NCBI RefSeq assembly: GCF_024612015.1
Contig: NZ_CP102512.1
Coordinates: 7,998,001 to 8,062,000 of the forward strand
Length of the DNA: 64,000 nt
Direction of reading: 5' to 3'
Source: Streptomyces sp. CA-210063
GTDB lineage: Bacteria; Actinomycetota; Actinomycetes; Streptomycetales; Streptomycetaceae
The notes beneath the pieces were generated by a model that was not told the origin of the DNA, ran no database searches, and worked only from the letters and a program-made list of their open reading frames with translations. Made by a program: the position numbers and the translations under genes. Below, piece after piece: positions 28,903 to 37,629 of this stretch; the first letter of the stretch is position 1, and every line of letters starts with the position of its first letter.

Positions 28903-29412
28903 ACTGGGCAGGCCCCTCAGCTGCGCCGGGCCCCACCGGCCGGGCCTTTCCCACCGGCTGGGCCCCGCCCACCAGGTTGGGCGCTGATTTTTCCCCGCCG
29001 CTCACAAAAATCCCCCGCGACGGCGAGCAACCATTACGTCGGTTTCCGGCGGTGCCGAGCCCACGGTCACCCCCAGCTATCCCGCCGCAACCCCGTCTCC
29101 CCTCCGTCACCCACATGGCCCTCACCAGCGCGCCCCCGGCGAAGCGCAGCCGTAAGGATGCCCGCATGGGCATACGCACGCTCCGCCGCCGTACCGCGAC
29201 AGCTGCCACCCGCCTGTCAGGGGTGCGAACCCGGCTCACCCGGGCGCATCCCCGCCTCCCCTGGGGGCGCACCCGCGTCCGACGGCCGCACAGCCTCTAC
29301 CCCTGGGCGCTGACCCACCCCGTTTCGGCCCTCCTGGGACACGTACCGCCGTACGCGTCCCGCGCCGCCAGGCCCCGCATCCCCAGCGGAGTACCCACGC
29401 GGCGCCCCGTAC
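28903..29412. other. Gap between convergent genes, no supported gene
   Basis: 510 bp. It starts with GGCC-rich near-repeats (CACCGGCCGGGCC, CACCGGCTGGGCC), then an A/T-run segment (GATTTTTCCCC, CACAAAAATCCCC) around 28986-29012. The rest is GC-rich; open frames are arginine/proline-rich and look spurious. I see no RNA gene. Confidence 0.4.
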
Positions 29413-30264
29413 TCAGCGGGGGACCGAGCTGTCCGCCGCCGCGTCGACGGTGGGCTCCGAAGCGGAAGGAGCCGGGCGCCACACCCTGACACCCACGCCG
29501 TAGAGGACCACACCGAGCACAAGCCCGGCGCCCGCCCCGAAGCACACGGTCGGGATCACCTCGTACGGCTTGGCGACCGATCCCCGGTGCGCCCACCAGA
29601 GGGCCACCCGCTGCACCGCCGCGACCAGCGCGCAGCCCCCGATGACGGCGCCCGCCACCCACCGGTCGGCCGAGGAGAGCACCGGCACGCCCACGGGCGG
29701 GGCCGCCGGCTGCCGGCGCAGGGCCAGCGTGACGAAGACGGCGATCACGACCGCCGCGACCGCGGAGCCGACGTACTGGAAGTACCAGTAGAGCGGTGAG
29801 CCCGCGATCTCCTCGCCGAGGACGGGGAACAGCCGCATCCCCCACCGGTCAAGATGCGTGAACGCGTCCCAGACGACATGGGTCAGCGAGCCGAGGGCGG
29901 CGGAGACGTACCACCACAGGGCGAGCGAGGGACCGAACCGCCGTGTTCCCGCCCCGCAGCGCACCAGCGCGGCCACCCGCCCCTGCCGCCCCGGCGGCAC
30001 CAACGCGACCAGCGGTTCACGGAGCACCAGCCACAACCCCACCAGCGCCCAGGTGACGAGGACATCGACGGTGAAGACCCCGGCGAAGGAGTGCGTGACA
30101 TCGCCGAACTCCATGGCCTCGGGCAGCACACTCGCCAGGTAGTAGGTCATGTCGGGCGCGAACGAACCGGCGACGAGCACCGAGGGCACCAGCGGCCCGC
30201 GCGCGGTCCCGTTCCCCCGCAGGGCGGGCAGTACGGCGGCCGCATGGCTGAGCGTGAAGGGCAA
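29413..30264 (-). CDS. DUF4184 family integral membrane protein
   Basis: 283 residues. The opening PFTLSHAAAVLPALRGNG and the SFAPDMTYYL motif, then H-rich segments (GSLTHVVWDAFTHLDRWG), fit DUF4184, a family related to membrane-bound metal-dependent hydrolases of the YdjM type. Six or seven hydrophobic segments are visible. The histidine/aspartate residues near the membrane could bind a metal. Function is unknown. Confidence 0.85.
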   Translation of the reverse strand: MPFTLSHAAAVLPALRGNGTARGPLVPSVLVAGSFAPDMTYYLASVLPEAMEFGDVTHSFAGVFTVDVLVTWALVGLWLVLREPLVALVPPGRQGRVAALVRCGAGTRRFGPSLALWWYVSAALGSLTHVVWDAFTHLDRWGMRLFPVLGEEIAGSPLYWYFQYVGSAVAAVVIAVFVTLALRRQPAAPPVGVPVLSSADRWVAGAVIGGCALVAAVQRVALWWAHRGSVAKPYEVIPTVCFGAGAGLVLGVVLYGVGVRVWRPAPSASEPTVDAAADSSVPR

Positions 30265-30440
30265 GTCGTCCCCCTGTGACGGACTTTGGCCGGGCGGGTC
30301 GGGCCCGGCGAGGACTGGTCGTCAGTATGCGCGACTTGTACACAAGCACCCCACCGCCGCCCGACCGACAGGGAAACCGAGAAGGCCAATCGGTGAAAAT
30401 CGGGCACGAACGGGTGTCCGGGCGACGGAAGTTGTCGTAG

Positions 30441-30636
30441 GGTCGCCTGGGTCGCCGCGCCGGTGCGCGTGGTGGTCACCGGGAATCCGGGAAACGGAAT
30501 GCCGGAACCGGGCAACCAAAACCGGAACTCCGGAGTCGGTGTACCCGAGCGGGGAAGCCGGTCCGGCAGTACCGGCAAATGCCGGGGACAGCGGTAACCC
30601 GAGACAGCAGTAAACGGGAAGAACGCCAAGGCGATC
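30441..30636 (+). ncRNA. Candidate cyclic-di-AMP (ydaO-yuaA) riboswitch
   Basis: The leader of the lytic transglycosylase gene is rich in short stems. P1 pairs GGTCGCCT (30441-30448) with AGGCGATC (30629-30636). Inside are several CCGG-type hairpins, GAGCGGGGAAGCCGG and GGGGACAGCGGTAACC, which resemble the conserved GGGGAA and GACAGC..TAAC elements of ydaO RNAs as I remember them. In Streptomyces this riboswitch class typically precedes cell-wall hydrolase genes. High cyclic-di-AMP would lower expression. Confidence 0.65.
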
Positions 30637-30660
30637 GACCACCGGGGAGGGGTTCACTCA

Positions 30661-32397
30661 ATGGCGGCGCAGTTCGGTTTGAGGCTCCGCAAGGGAGCGG
30701 CGACCACCGCTCTGGCCGCGGCCACGGTGGCGGCACTGGCCGCGTCCCAGGCCCCGGGAGTGACCACCGACAGCGCGGGCAGACAGACGGCCGGTGCGCC
30801 CTCGCCGGACGCGACCCCCCAGGCCGATGACACGGCGTCGGGCAACTCGCAGTACTACACGGACCTTCCGCCCCTCGACAGCCCCACCCCGACGCCGGGC
30901 ACGGGCGACACCTCGGGCACGACCGCCGGCATACCCGCGACCGTCCTCGACGCCTACAAGAAGGCCGAGGCGTCCCTGCGCGACTCCAAGCCCGGCTGCA
31001 ATCTGCCCTGGCAACTCCTCGCCGCCATCGGCAAGGTGGAGTCCGGTCAGGCCCGCGGCGGCCGCGTCGACGCCGGCGGCACGACGATCGGCAAGATCCT
31101 CGGCCCCCAGCTCAACGGCAACGGCTTCGCGAACATCAGCGACACCGACAACGGCGCGTACGACGGCGACAGCACGCACGACCGGGCGGTCGGCCCCATG
31201 CAGTTCATCCCCTCCACCTGGGAGTGGGCGGGCCGCGACGGCAACGACGACGGCGCCAAGGACCCCAACAACATCTACGACGCCGCACTCGCCGCCGGCC
31301 ACTACCTGTGCCGCTTCGACTGGGACCTGTCCAACGACGGGAACCTGCGCAGCGCGATCCTCAGCTACAACAACTCGACGGCGTACTACAACACCGTCAT
31401 GTCGTGGCTGGAGTACTACCGCAAGGGTGCCCACGAGATCCCGGACGGCACCGGCTCCCTGCCCGAGACGCCCAGCGGCAACGGCAACGGCAACGGCGAC
31501 AGCACGGGCAGCGGCAGCGGCAGCGGCGGCGCCGACGACTCCACGCCGAGCCCGAAGCCGCCGAAGACGGACAAGCCGGAGAACCCGGATAAGCCGGACC
31601 CCGGCGAGCCGGACGGCGACGGTACGAACACCCCGGCGCCGCCCACCACCACGCCGCCCGAGACGCCCACCGACACGGTGCACCACGTGGAGAACGCGGG
31701 CGCGTCGACCTTCACGGCCATGGCCGGCGACACCTTCGCCGACAAGCTCGTCGCCCGCACCGAGACCAAGGCGGGCCAGGCCGTGGCGAAGGTCCGGGTC
31801 CGCTTCACCATCGTCGGCGACACGGACACCACCTTCACCGGCGGCGAGAACGTCGCGACGATCGTCACCGACAGCACCGGCAAGGCCACCGCGCCCGCGC
31901 TCGTGGCCGGCGAGAAGACCGGCGACATCACGGTCCGTGCCACCGTCGTGGGCCGTTCCGTGACCGCCCTCGACTACAAGGCGACCGTCACCGCCCGCCA
32001 GGCCGACGCCCTCGCCCGGACGAGCACCACCGCGCTGACCTGCGTCCCGAACGGCGAGTTCGCCGAGCAGGTCGAGGTCAAGGCCACCTACCGGGGCGAG
32101 GTCGCGGACAAGGTGGCGGTCGAGGCGACCCTCATCAAGTCGCTCCTCGACGTCACCGAGAACGACAAGGGCCCCTACTTCAAGGACGCCGAGGGCAAGC
32201 CCGTACGCACCCTGACGGCCCTGGAGACGGACGAGAACGGCCTGCTCAAGCTGCCGAAGCTCTACTCGGACGACACCACCGGCACGTTCCTGCTCCGCAT
32301 CGAGACCGAGGGCGGCGCGACGCTCACGGTCGAACTGAAGGTGGAGGCGGCGGCCCAGACGACGACCGAGCCGGCGACGCCGAGCCCCAGCGCGTAG
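30661..32397 (+). CDS. Secreted lytic transglycosylase-like cell-wall hydrolase
   Basis: 578 residues. An N-terminal secretion signal (RLRKGAATTALAAATVAALAA) is followed by a Thr/Pro linker. The lysozyme-like transglycosylase domain, about residues 95-265, has LLAAIGKVESG (catalytic Glu), RAVGPMQFIPSTWEWAG and YDAALAAGHYLCR. A Gly/Asn/Ser and Pro/Lys linker leads to a C-terminal immunoglobulin-like domain (about 335-570). It would cleave peptidoglycan during growth or germination. Its start has a GGGGAGGGG site and it lies under a probable cyclic-di-AMP riboswitch. Confidence 0.9.
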   Translation: MAAQFGLRLRKGAATTALAAATVAALAASQAPGVTTDSAGRQTAGAPSPDATPQADDTASGNSQYYTDLPPLDSPTPTPGTGDTSGTTAGIPATVLDAYKKAEASLRDSKPGCNLPWQLLAAIGKVESGQARGGRVDAGGTTIGKILGPQLNGNGFANISDTDNGAYDGDSTHDRAVGPMQFIPSTWEWAGRDGNDDGAKDPNNIYDAALAAGHYLCRFDWDLSNDGNLRSAILSYNNSTAYYNTVMSWLEYYRKGAHEIPDGTGSLPETPSGNGNGNGDSTGSGSGSGGADDSTPSPKPPKTDKPENPDKPDPGEPDGDGTNTPAPPTTTPPETPTDTVHHVENAGASTFTAMAGDTFADKLVARTETKAGQAVAKVRVRFTIVGDTDTTFTGGENVATIVTDSTGKATAPALVAGEKTGDITVRATVVGRSVTALDYKATVTARQADALARTSTTALTCVPNGEFAEQVEVKATYRGEVADKVAVEATLIKSLLDVTENDKGPYFKDAEGKPVRTLTALETDENGLLKLPKLYSDDTTGTFLLRIETEGGATLTVELKVEAAAQTTTEPATPSPSA

Positions 32398-32412
32398 CCC
32401 TTCGTGCGACAC

Positions 32413-32446
32413 CTGCGGCGCCCCTCTTCCGGGAGGGGCGCCGCAG
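32413..32446 (+). terminator. Perfect 14-bp stem terminator
   Basis: CTGCGGCGCCCCTC, loop TTCCGG, GAGGGGCGCCGCAG, 15 bp past the transglycosylase stop. Confidence 0.85.
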
Positions 32447-32542
32447 CTGTGTGCGCGACCTGTTCTCATCTCGCCCGACCGTTGCTACGGTGCCGGACCT
32501 GACGAAGTATCAGTTTGTGTCTCCGTCGGTAGGGAGGTCCGT

Positions 32543-32677
32543 ATGCGCGCCCTGATCGCCGCCGCGACCGGTCTGGCCCTCGCCTTCGTCCTGGCGTTCA
32601 CGATCACGACGTGGGGCTCACCCACGGGTGAGACCTCACCCAAACCGTTGCTGACGACGGTGCCCGCACACCCGTAA
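32543..32677 (+). CDS. SPW_0924-type small membrane protein
   Basis: 44 residues: one hydrophobic helix (LIAAATGLALAFVLAFTIT) followed by a short outside tail ending KPLLTTVPAHP. The ATG has a GGGAGG site. The size, helix and PKPLLTT tail match the small SPW_0924 family I remember from Streptomyces. It is 21 bp upstream of the DUF3068 gene, which suggests co-transcription. Confidence 0.8.
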   Translation: MRALIAAATGLALAFVLAFTITTWGSPTGETSPKPLLTTVPAHP

Positions 32678-32698
32678 CCGCCCGGGAGGGAGGCCGCG

Positions 32699-33691
32699 AT
32701 GCGCCGTAGGGCCGGCCTGATCCTGCTCACGCTCGCCGTGTTCTGCACGGCGCTGTCCCCACTGCTGCGCTGGTACGTCTTCCCGAACCTGGCCAAGATC
32801 CCGGCGAACCAGTACCAGGACATGGTCCTGGAGGCGAAGGACGCCACCCTCCTCGACTACGGCACGATGACCGAGCGGACGGTCCCGAAGGTCACCATCG
32901 TGCAGACCCTCAAGGGCAACGTGGAGGCCTCCGAGGAGATCGAGAAGAACACCGACCGGGACGTCGTCGTCTGGGACGGCCTGTCGTACGTCCAGGGCCC
33001 GGACGGCGAGATGGTCTCCAGGATCCCCGAGCGGTACATCTTCGACGCCCACACGCAGGAACCCGTCCACGCCAAGGGCGAGATGGTCGACGGCGACCCC
33101 GTGAAGCGGGAGGGTCTGGAATTCAAGTGGCCCTTCCTCACGGAGAAGAGGGACTACGAGTACTTCGACGCCCAGGCCCGGATCACGGCCCCCATCCACT
33201 ACAAGGGCACCCAGGACTTCCGGGGCGTGGAGGTCCACTACTTCGAACAGACCATCCCCTGGACCAAGGTCCCCTTCCCCCGGACCATGCCCGTCGAGGG
33301 CATCACCCGGGAGACGGTCGCCGAGACGGGCACGACCCGCTGGTACACCACGGTCCGCAGGTTCTGGGTCGAACCCGTCACCGGCGCGCCCGTCTACGGC
33401 GAGGAGATCCACAAGGAGGAACTCCGCGGCGGCACGCTCCTGGGCGACCGGGAGAAGGTGACCGCGTTCGCCGGCCACGTGAAGATGCGCGAGGACTACA
33501 TCGAACACACCGTCGACCTCGTCAAGTCCCAGCGTGTCCTCGTCCTCCTGCTGACCTCCTACCTGCCCTGGGGTTTCCTGGGTCTGGGACTCCTGCTCCT
33601 CGCCTTCTCCCTGTACGTCGAGGCCCGTGGCCGCAGGCCCGGCGAACCGGAGTCCAGCAAACCCCCGGCGCCCGAGCCGGTCACCGCCTGA
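32699..33691 (+). CDS. DUF3068 (PorA-family) membrane-anchored protein
   Basis: 330 residues. It has an N-terminal transmembrane helix (GLILLTLAVFCTALSPLL), a long external beta-rich part with YFEQTIPWTKVPFP and WVEPVTGAPV, and a C-terminal transmembrane helix (YLPWGFLGLGLLLLAFSLYV) with a short cytoplasmic tail. This two-helix arrangement is typical of DUF3068. Function is unknown; it is likely an envelope protein. The last 11 bp overlap the end of hrpB on the other strand. Confidence 0.85.
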   Translation: MRRRAGLILLTLAVFCTALSPLLRWYVFPNLAKIPANQYQDMVLEAKDATLLDYGTMTERTVPKVTIVQTLKGNVEASEEIEKNTDRDVVVWDGLSYVQGPDGEMVSRIPERYIFDAHTQEPVHAKGEMVDGDPVKREGLEFKWPFLTEKRDYEYFDAQARITAPIHYKGTQDFRGVEVHYFEQTIPWTKVPFPRTMPVEGITRETVAETGTTRWYTTVRRFWVEPVTGAPVYGEEIHKEELRGGTLLGDREKVTAFAGHVKMREDYIEHTVDLVKSQRVLVLLLTSYLPWGFLGLGLLLLAFSLYVEARGRRPGEPESSKPPAPEPVTA

Positions 33692-36299
33692 GCCGCGCGT
33701 TCGTGTACCGGGTCGGCTCGGCCGTCGCCGGGTCCTCCGGCCACGGATGCTTGGGATACCGCCCCCGCAACTCCGCCCGTACGGCCTTGTACCCGTCCCG
33801 CCAGAACGAGGCGAGATCGGCGGTCACGGCGGCGGGCCGCCCGGCGGGGGACAGCAGATGCACCAACACGGGCACACCGGCCAGCACGGGCGACTCCCGC
33901 AACCCGAACATCTCCTGCAACTTCACCGCCAGCACCGGCTGCTCGGGCCGCGCGTAGTCCACCCGGATCCGGGACCCGCTCGGCACCTCGATCCGCTCCG
34001 GCGCGAGCTCGTCCAGCCGTACGGCGTCCCCCGTGGCCCACGGCAACAACCTCTTGAGCGCCTCCCCGGCGTCGATCCGCCCCAGATCCGCCCGCCGCCG
34101 GGCCCGGCTCAACTCGGGCTCCAACCACTCCTCCACGCGCGCGTGGAGCGCGTCGTCGGAAACATCGGGCCAGGGCTCCCCGACCCGCTCCCGCAGGAAC
34201 GCGATCCGCTCCCGCAACCCCTCCGCATCCTTCGACCACCGCAACAGCCCGAGCCCCTCGACCCGCAGCCCTTCGACAAGCGCCTCCCGTACGAGCCCGG
34301 GCGCCGCTTGCCTCAACGGCCGCACCGCCAACTCCACGGCCCCCAACCGCTCCACCCGCCGAGCGACGACATCCCCCTCCCGCCAGCCGACTTCCTCCCC
34401 CCGGCTGTACAGCGCCCCGGCCGCCTCCCGAGCAACCCCCTCGTCGATCGCGACCCCCAGCCGCACCCGCGCATGCCCGGCCCCCACACCCCGATCAGCC
34501 ACAGCCACGGCCACCCACTCGGCACCCCCCAGCCCGGACCCTTTCCCCACCTCGGCCCGAGTCCCGGAAACCATGAGATACGACCCCCCGCTCCTCTTGG
34601 CCACCCGCTCAGGAAACGCAAGCGCCACCACAACCCCGACAACCCGGTCGTCTCCGGCGGCAGCGCGGTGATCCGAGCCGACGCGGCTGGTGGCGGCGCG
34701 CCCTGTTTCGTCCTGCTCGTCGGTTTCCCCGCCGCTCCCCGGAGCATCGGCGCTCGGTCCGCCCGGTAGGGAGTCGAGGGGACGCGCCGCAGGTGCGGGC
34801 GGCGATGCGGCTCGCAGGCGCCGGACCTCGGTGCGCCAGCGGCTCGCGTAGGCGTCGCCGCCGCGCCGGGCGGCTCGTAGCGCGGCGGTGAGGTCGTCGC
34901 CGTACTCGCGTGGGGGCTCCTCGCTCAGCAGTGCGACGACCTCCGCCGCGCGCTCGGGTCCTACGAGGGGTGTCGCGTCGAGGAGGGCGCGGGCCAGGCG
35001 AGGGTGCAGGCCGAGGCGGGACATGCGTACACCGCGTTCCGTGGCGTGCCCGGCGGAGCCGATCGCGCCGATCGCGGAGAGGACGGTCCGGGCCGCCGCC
35101 ATCGCCCCGCCCGGCGGTGGGTCCAGGAGGGCGAGTCCGGAGGCGTCCGGGTCGCCCCAGCAGGCCGCCTGGAGGGCGAACGCGGTCAGGTCGGCCACCT
35201 TGATCTCCGGCGCGGGAAAGCGCGGCAGACGGGCGTCCTCGGCCTCCGCCCAGCACCGGTAGACCGCCCCGGGGGCCTCGCGCCCGGCCCGCCCGGCCCG
35301 TTGCCGCCCGGCCGCCTGCGACGCCCGTACCGTCGTCAGCGCGCTCAGCCCGCGCGCGTGGTCGACACGCGGCTCCCGCGCGAGCCCGGAGTCGACGACC
35401 ACCCGCACCCCGGGCACCGTCAGCGAGGACTCGGCCACCGAGGTCGCGAGGATCACCCGGCGCCGTTCCCCGCCCGCCAGCACCGCATCCTGCACGGCGG
35501 CCGGCGCCCGCCCGTGCACCTGGAGCACCTCCACGTCACCGAGACCGCCCAGCTGCCCGGCCACGCGCGCGATCTCGCCCACGCCCGGCAGGAAACAGAG
35601 AACGTCCCCCTGCCGCTCGGCCAGCGCCCGCCGCACCACCGACGCCACATGCGTCAGCAGCGCCGGGTCCACCCGCATCCCGTGCGGCGGCCGTACCGGA
35701 CGGACCGGCGGCGCCCACACCACCTCGACGGGGTACGACACCCCCTCCGCCGCGACCACGGGCGCCCCGCCCAGCAGCCGCGCCCAGCCCTCCGCGTCCG
35801 TCGTCGCCGACGCCGCCAGCAGCCGCAGCTCGGGCCGCAGCGCCTCACGCACATCGAGCAGGAACGCCGCCACCGTGTCCGCGTCCAGATGCCGCTCATG
35901 GCACTCGTCGAGCACGACGACATCGATGCCGGGCAGCTCCTGGTCCCGCTGCAACCGTTGCAGCAGTACACCGGTCGTGACGACCTCCACGCGCGCGTGC
36001 CGTCCGACGACCCGCTCGCCGCGCACGGTGTAGCCGACGCTCCCGCCGACCTTCTCGCCCAGCAGCCACGCCATCCGCCGCGCCGCCGCCCGCGCCGCGA
36101 TCCGCCGCGGCTCGGCGACGACCACCCGCCGTGCGGGCCCGCCGCCCAGCAGCCCCGCCAGGGCCAACGGCACCAGCGTCGTCTTCCCGGTCCCGGGCGG
36201 CGCGACGAGGACGGCGGTGCCATGCCCCTCCAGGGCATCGTCCAGACCGGGCAGGGCGGCGCGTACGGGCAGCGCGTCCAGGGCGTCGTAACGGATCAC
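33681..36299 (-). CDS. hrpB: ATP-dependent RNA helicase HrpB
   Basis: 872 residues, DEAH-box helicase. Walker A APPGTGKTTLVPLAL lies near residue 35, motif II is DECHERH, motif III SATTDAEGW, and motif VI QRAGRAGREAPG. The helicase-associated and HrpB C-terminal domains follow, ending in LRGRYPKHPWPEDP. A variable Ala/Pro/Gly-rich linker around residues 505-545 looks disordered. It should be a 3'-5' RNA helicase; the cellular target is not defined in bacteria. Confidence 0.93.
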   Translation of the reverse strand: MIRYDALDALPVRAALPGLDDALEGHGTAVLVAPPGTGKTTLVPLALAGLLGGGPARRVVVAEPRRIAARAAARRMAWLLGEKVGGSVGYTVRGERVVGRHARVEVVTTGVLLQRLQRDQELPGIDVVVLDECHERHLDADTVAAFLLDVREALRPELRLLAASATTDAEGWARLLGGAPVVAAEGVSYPVEVVWAPPVRPVRPPHGMRVDPALLTHVASVVRRALAERQGDVLCFLPGVGEIARVAGQLGGLGDVEVLQVHGRAPAAVQDAVLAGGERRRVILATSVAESSLTVPGVRVVVDSGLAREPRVDHARGLSALTTVRASQAAGRQRAGRAGREAPGAVYRCWAEAEDARLPRFPAPEIKVADLTAFALQAACWGDPDASGLALLDPPPGGAMAAARTVLSAIGAIGSAGHATERGVRMSRLGLHPRLARALLDATPLVGPERAAEVVALLSEEPPREYGDDLTAALRAARRGGDAYASRWRTEVRRLRAASPPAPAARPLDSLPGGPSADAPGSGGETDEQDETGRAATSRVGSDHRAAAGDDRVVGVVVALAFPERVAKRSGGSYLMVSGTRAEVGKGSGLGGAEWVAVAVADRGVGAGHARVRLGVAIDEGVAREAAGALYSRGEEVGWREGDVVARRVERLGAVELAVRPLRQAAPGLVREALVEGLRVEGLGLLRWSKDAEGLRERIAFLRERVGEPWPDVSDDALHARVEEWLEPELSRARRRADLGRIDAGEALKRLLPWATGDAVRLDELAPERIEVPSGSRIRVDYARPEQPVLAVKLQEMFGLRESPVLAGVPVLVHLLSPAGRPAAVTADLASFWRDGYKAVRAELRGRYPKHPWPEDPATAEPTRYTNARLRR

Positions 36300-36393
36300 G
36301 CCCCTAGTGTCGTACGCCCCCGAAAACGCCCTCTACGCGCGCGTGCCTCTTTCTCGTCGCCCTCTTGTCGCCCGGCTCGGTCCCGTTCCCGCC

Positions 36394-37152
36394 TCAGCCC
36401 CGCTCGCACACGAAGATCGCCGTCCCCGGGATCAGGTTCCCGCGCAGCGGCGACCAGCCGCCCCACTCGGAGGTGTTCCAGGCGGGCCACTCCGGCTCGA
36501 CCAGGTCGACCAGCCTCAGGTCCGCCGCGACGATGTCCCGGACGCGGTCGCCGACCGTCCGGTGGTGCTCGACGTACACGGCTCGCCCTTTCTCGTCCTG
36601 CTCGACGTACGGCGTGCGGTCGAAGTAGGAACCGGAGACGGACAGGCCCTCCGGGCCGGGCTCGTCGGGGAAGGCCCAGCGGATCGGATGGGTCACCGAG
36701 AAGACGAAACGGCCGCCGGGGCGCAGGACCCGGCGGACCTCCCGCAGCACCCGCACGGGATCGGCGACGAAGGGCAGCGCCCCGTACGCCGAGCACGCCA
36801 GGTCGAAGGAGGCGTCCGCGAAGGGCAGGTCGCCGGCGTCGGCGCACACCAGAGGGAACGATCCGCCGATCCGCAGGGCGTGCTGGAGCTGGCGGTGGGA
36901 GAGGTCCAGGGCGACCGGGCGGGCCCCCTGGGCGGCCAGCCAGCGCGCGCACTGCGCGGCGCCGGCGCCGATCTCCAGGACATCCTTGCCCTTCAGCTCC
37001 TCCGGCGGCCCCAGCAGCTCCGCCTCGACCTCGTCGAGCCCCTCGGGGCCCCACACGAAACGGTCGTCGCCGAGAAACGTGCCGTGCTCGATCTGGTACT
37101 CGTCCGCGTTGCGGTCCCACCAGCCCCGGTTGGCCCGGGAACTCTCCGTCAT
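36394..37152 (-). CDS. SAM-dependent class I methyltransferase
   Basis: 252 residues from ATG 37152 (GAGG 5 nt upstream). The SAM motif I is VLEIGAGAAQC, motif II ARPVALDLS, followed by LPFADASFDLACSAYGALPFV and LRPGGRFVFSV. It opens with NRGWWDRNADEYQIEHG. The same frame is open to GTG 37311, adding 53 residues rich in Glu/Ala that may be a real disordered extension. The substrate is unknown. It is divergent from rpsA. Confidence 0.85.
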   Translation of the reverse strand: MTESSRANRGWWDRNADEYQIEHGTFLGDDRFVWGPEGLDEVEAELLGPPEELKGKDVLEIGAGAAQCARWLAAQGARPVALDLSHRQLQHALRIGGSFPLVCADAGDLPFADASFDLACSAYGALPFVADPVRVLREVRRVLRPGGRFVFSVTHPIRWAFPDEPGPEGLSVSGSYFDRTPYVEQDEKGRAVYVEHHRTVGDRVRDIVAADLRLVDLVEPEWPAWNTSEWGGWSPLRGNLIPGTAIFVCERG

Positions 37153-37629
37153 CCCGGCCTCGCGCCGGGTGGCCTCCGCTTCGGCGGCCTCGACGGAACC
37201 GGTGGCCCCTCGGGCCTCGGCGGCTTCGTGGACATCGGGCTCTTGGATGATCGGCTCCCTCGTCGTACTCTTCCGTAACCTGCGTGGCGAGACCCGCTCC
37301 GGCGGTGACACGCATGGGGTGTCTCAGGCCCGCGTGGCCTCCTGGGACAGGTTTTGTGCCGGGTATGAGGCGATCCGCCCCGGGTGTGCGCCTTCGCGCA
37401 TTGACCCTGCCTGGCTGCCCCCGTATGCTACAAGTTGCGCTGCGGGCCTGCGCACCTCAGACGTAGCAGGCTGCGCTCGCATCTGTCGTATGTCCCCTCG
37501 GTTTTCGAGGCGCCACCGGCTTTTCGCTGGTGTGGCGCTTCCTTGGCTGTCCGGCTTCTTCAGAGCGATACGGGCTCCCGGCGTAGCAGTACCTACGACT
37601 TCAATGTCCGTACCGGAGCCCTTTCCCAC
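37153..37629 (+). promoter_or_regulatory. rpsA promoter and leader region
   Basis: About 480 bp upstream of rpsA (possibly overlapping a 5' extension of the divergent methyltransferase). A stem-loop at 37509-37538 pairs GGCGCCAC-CGGC with GCTGG-TGTGGCGC around TTTTC. The start has only a distant GGAG. The long leader and hairpin could serve autoregulation by S1, but this is inference. Confidence 0.4.

Noticed and set aside
29115..29489. Small plus-strand frame in the polA-DUF4184 gap
   Set aside because: Arg/Pro-rich, no ribosome site, overlaps the end of the DUF4184 gene and resembles no protein I know.
37153..37311. 53-residue extension of the methyltransferase from GTG 37311
   Set aside because: No ribosome site at the GTG, while ATG 37152 has GAGG; kept as an alternative because the composition is coding-like.
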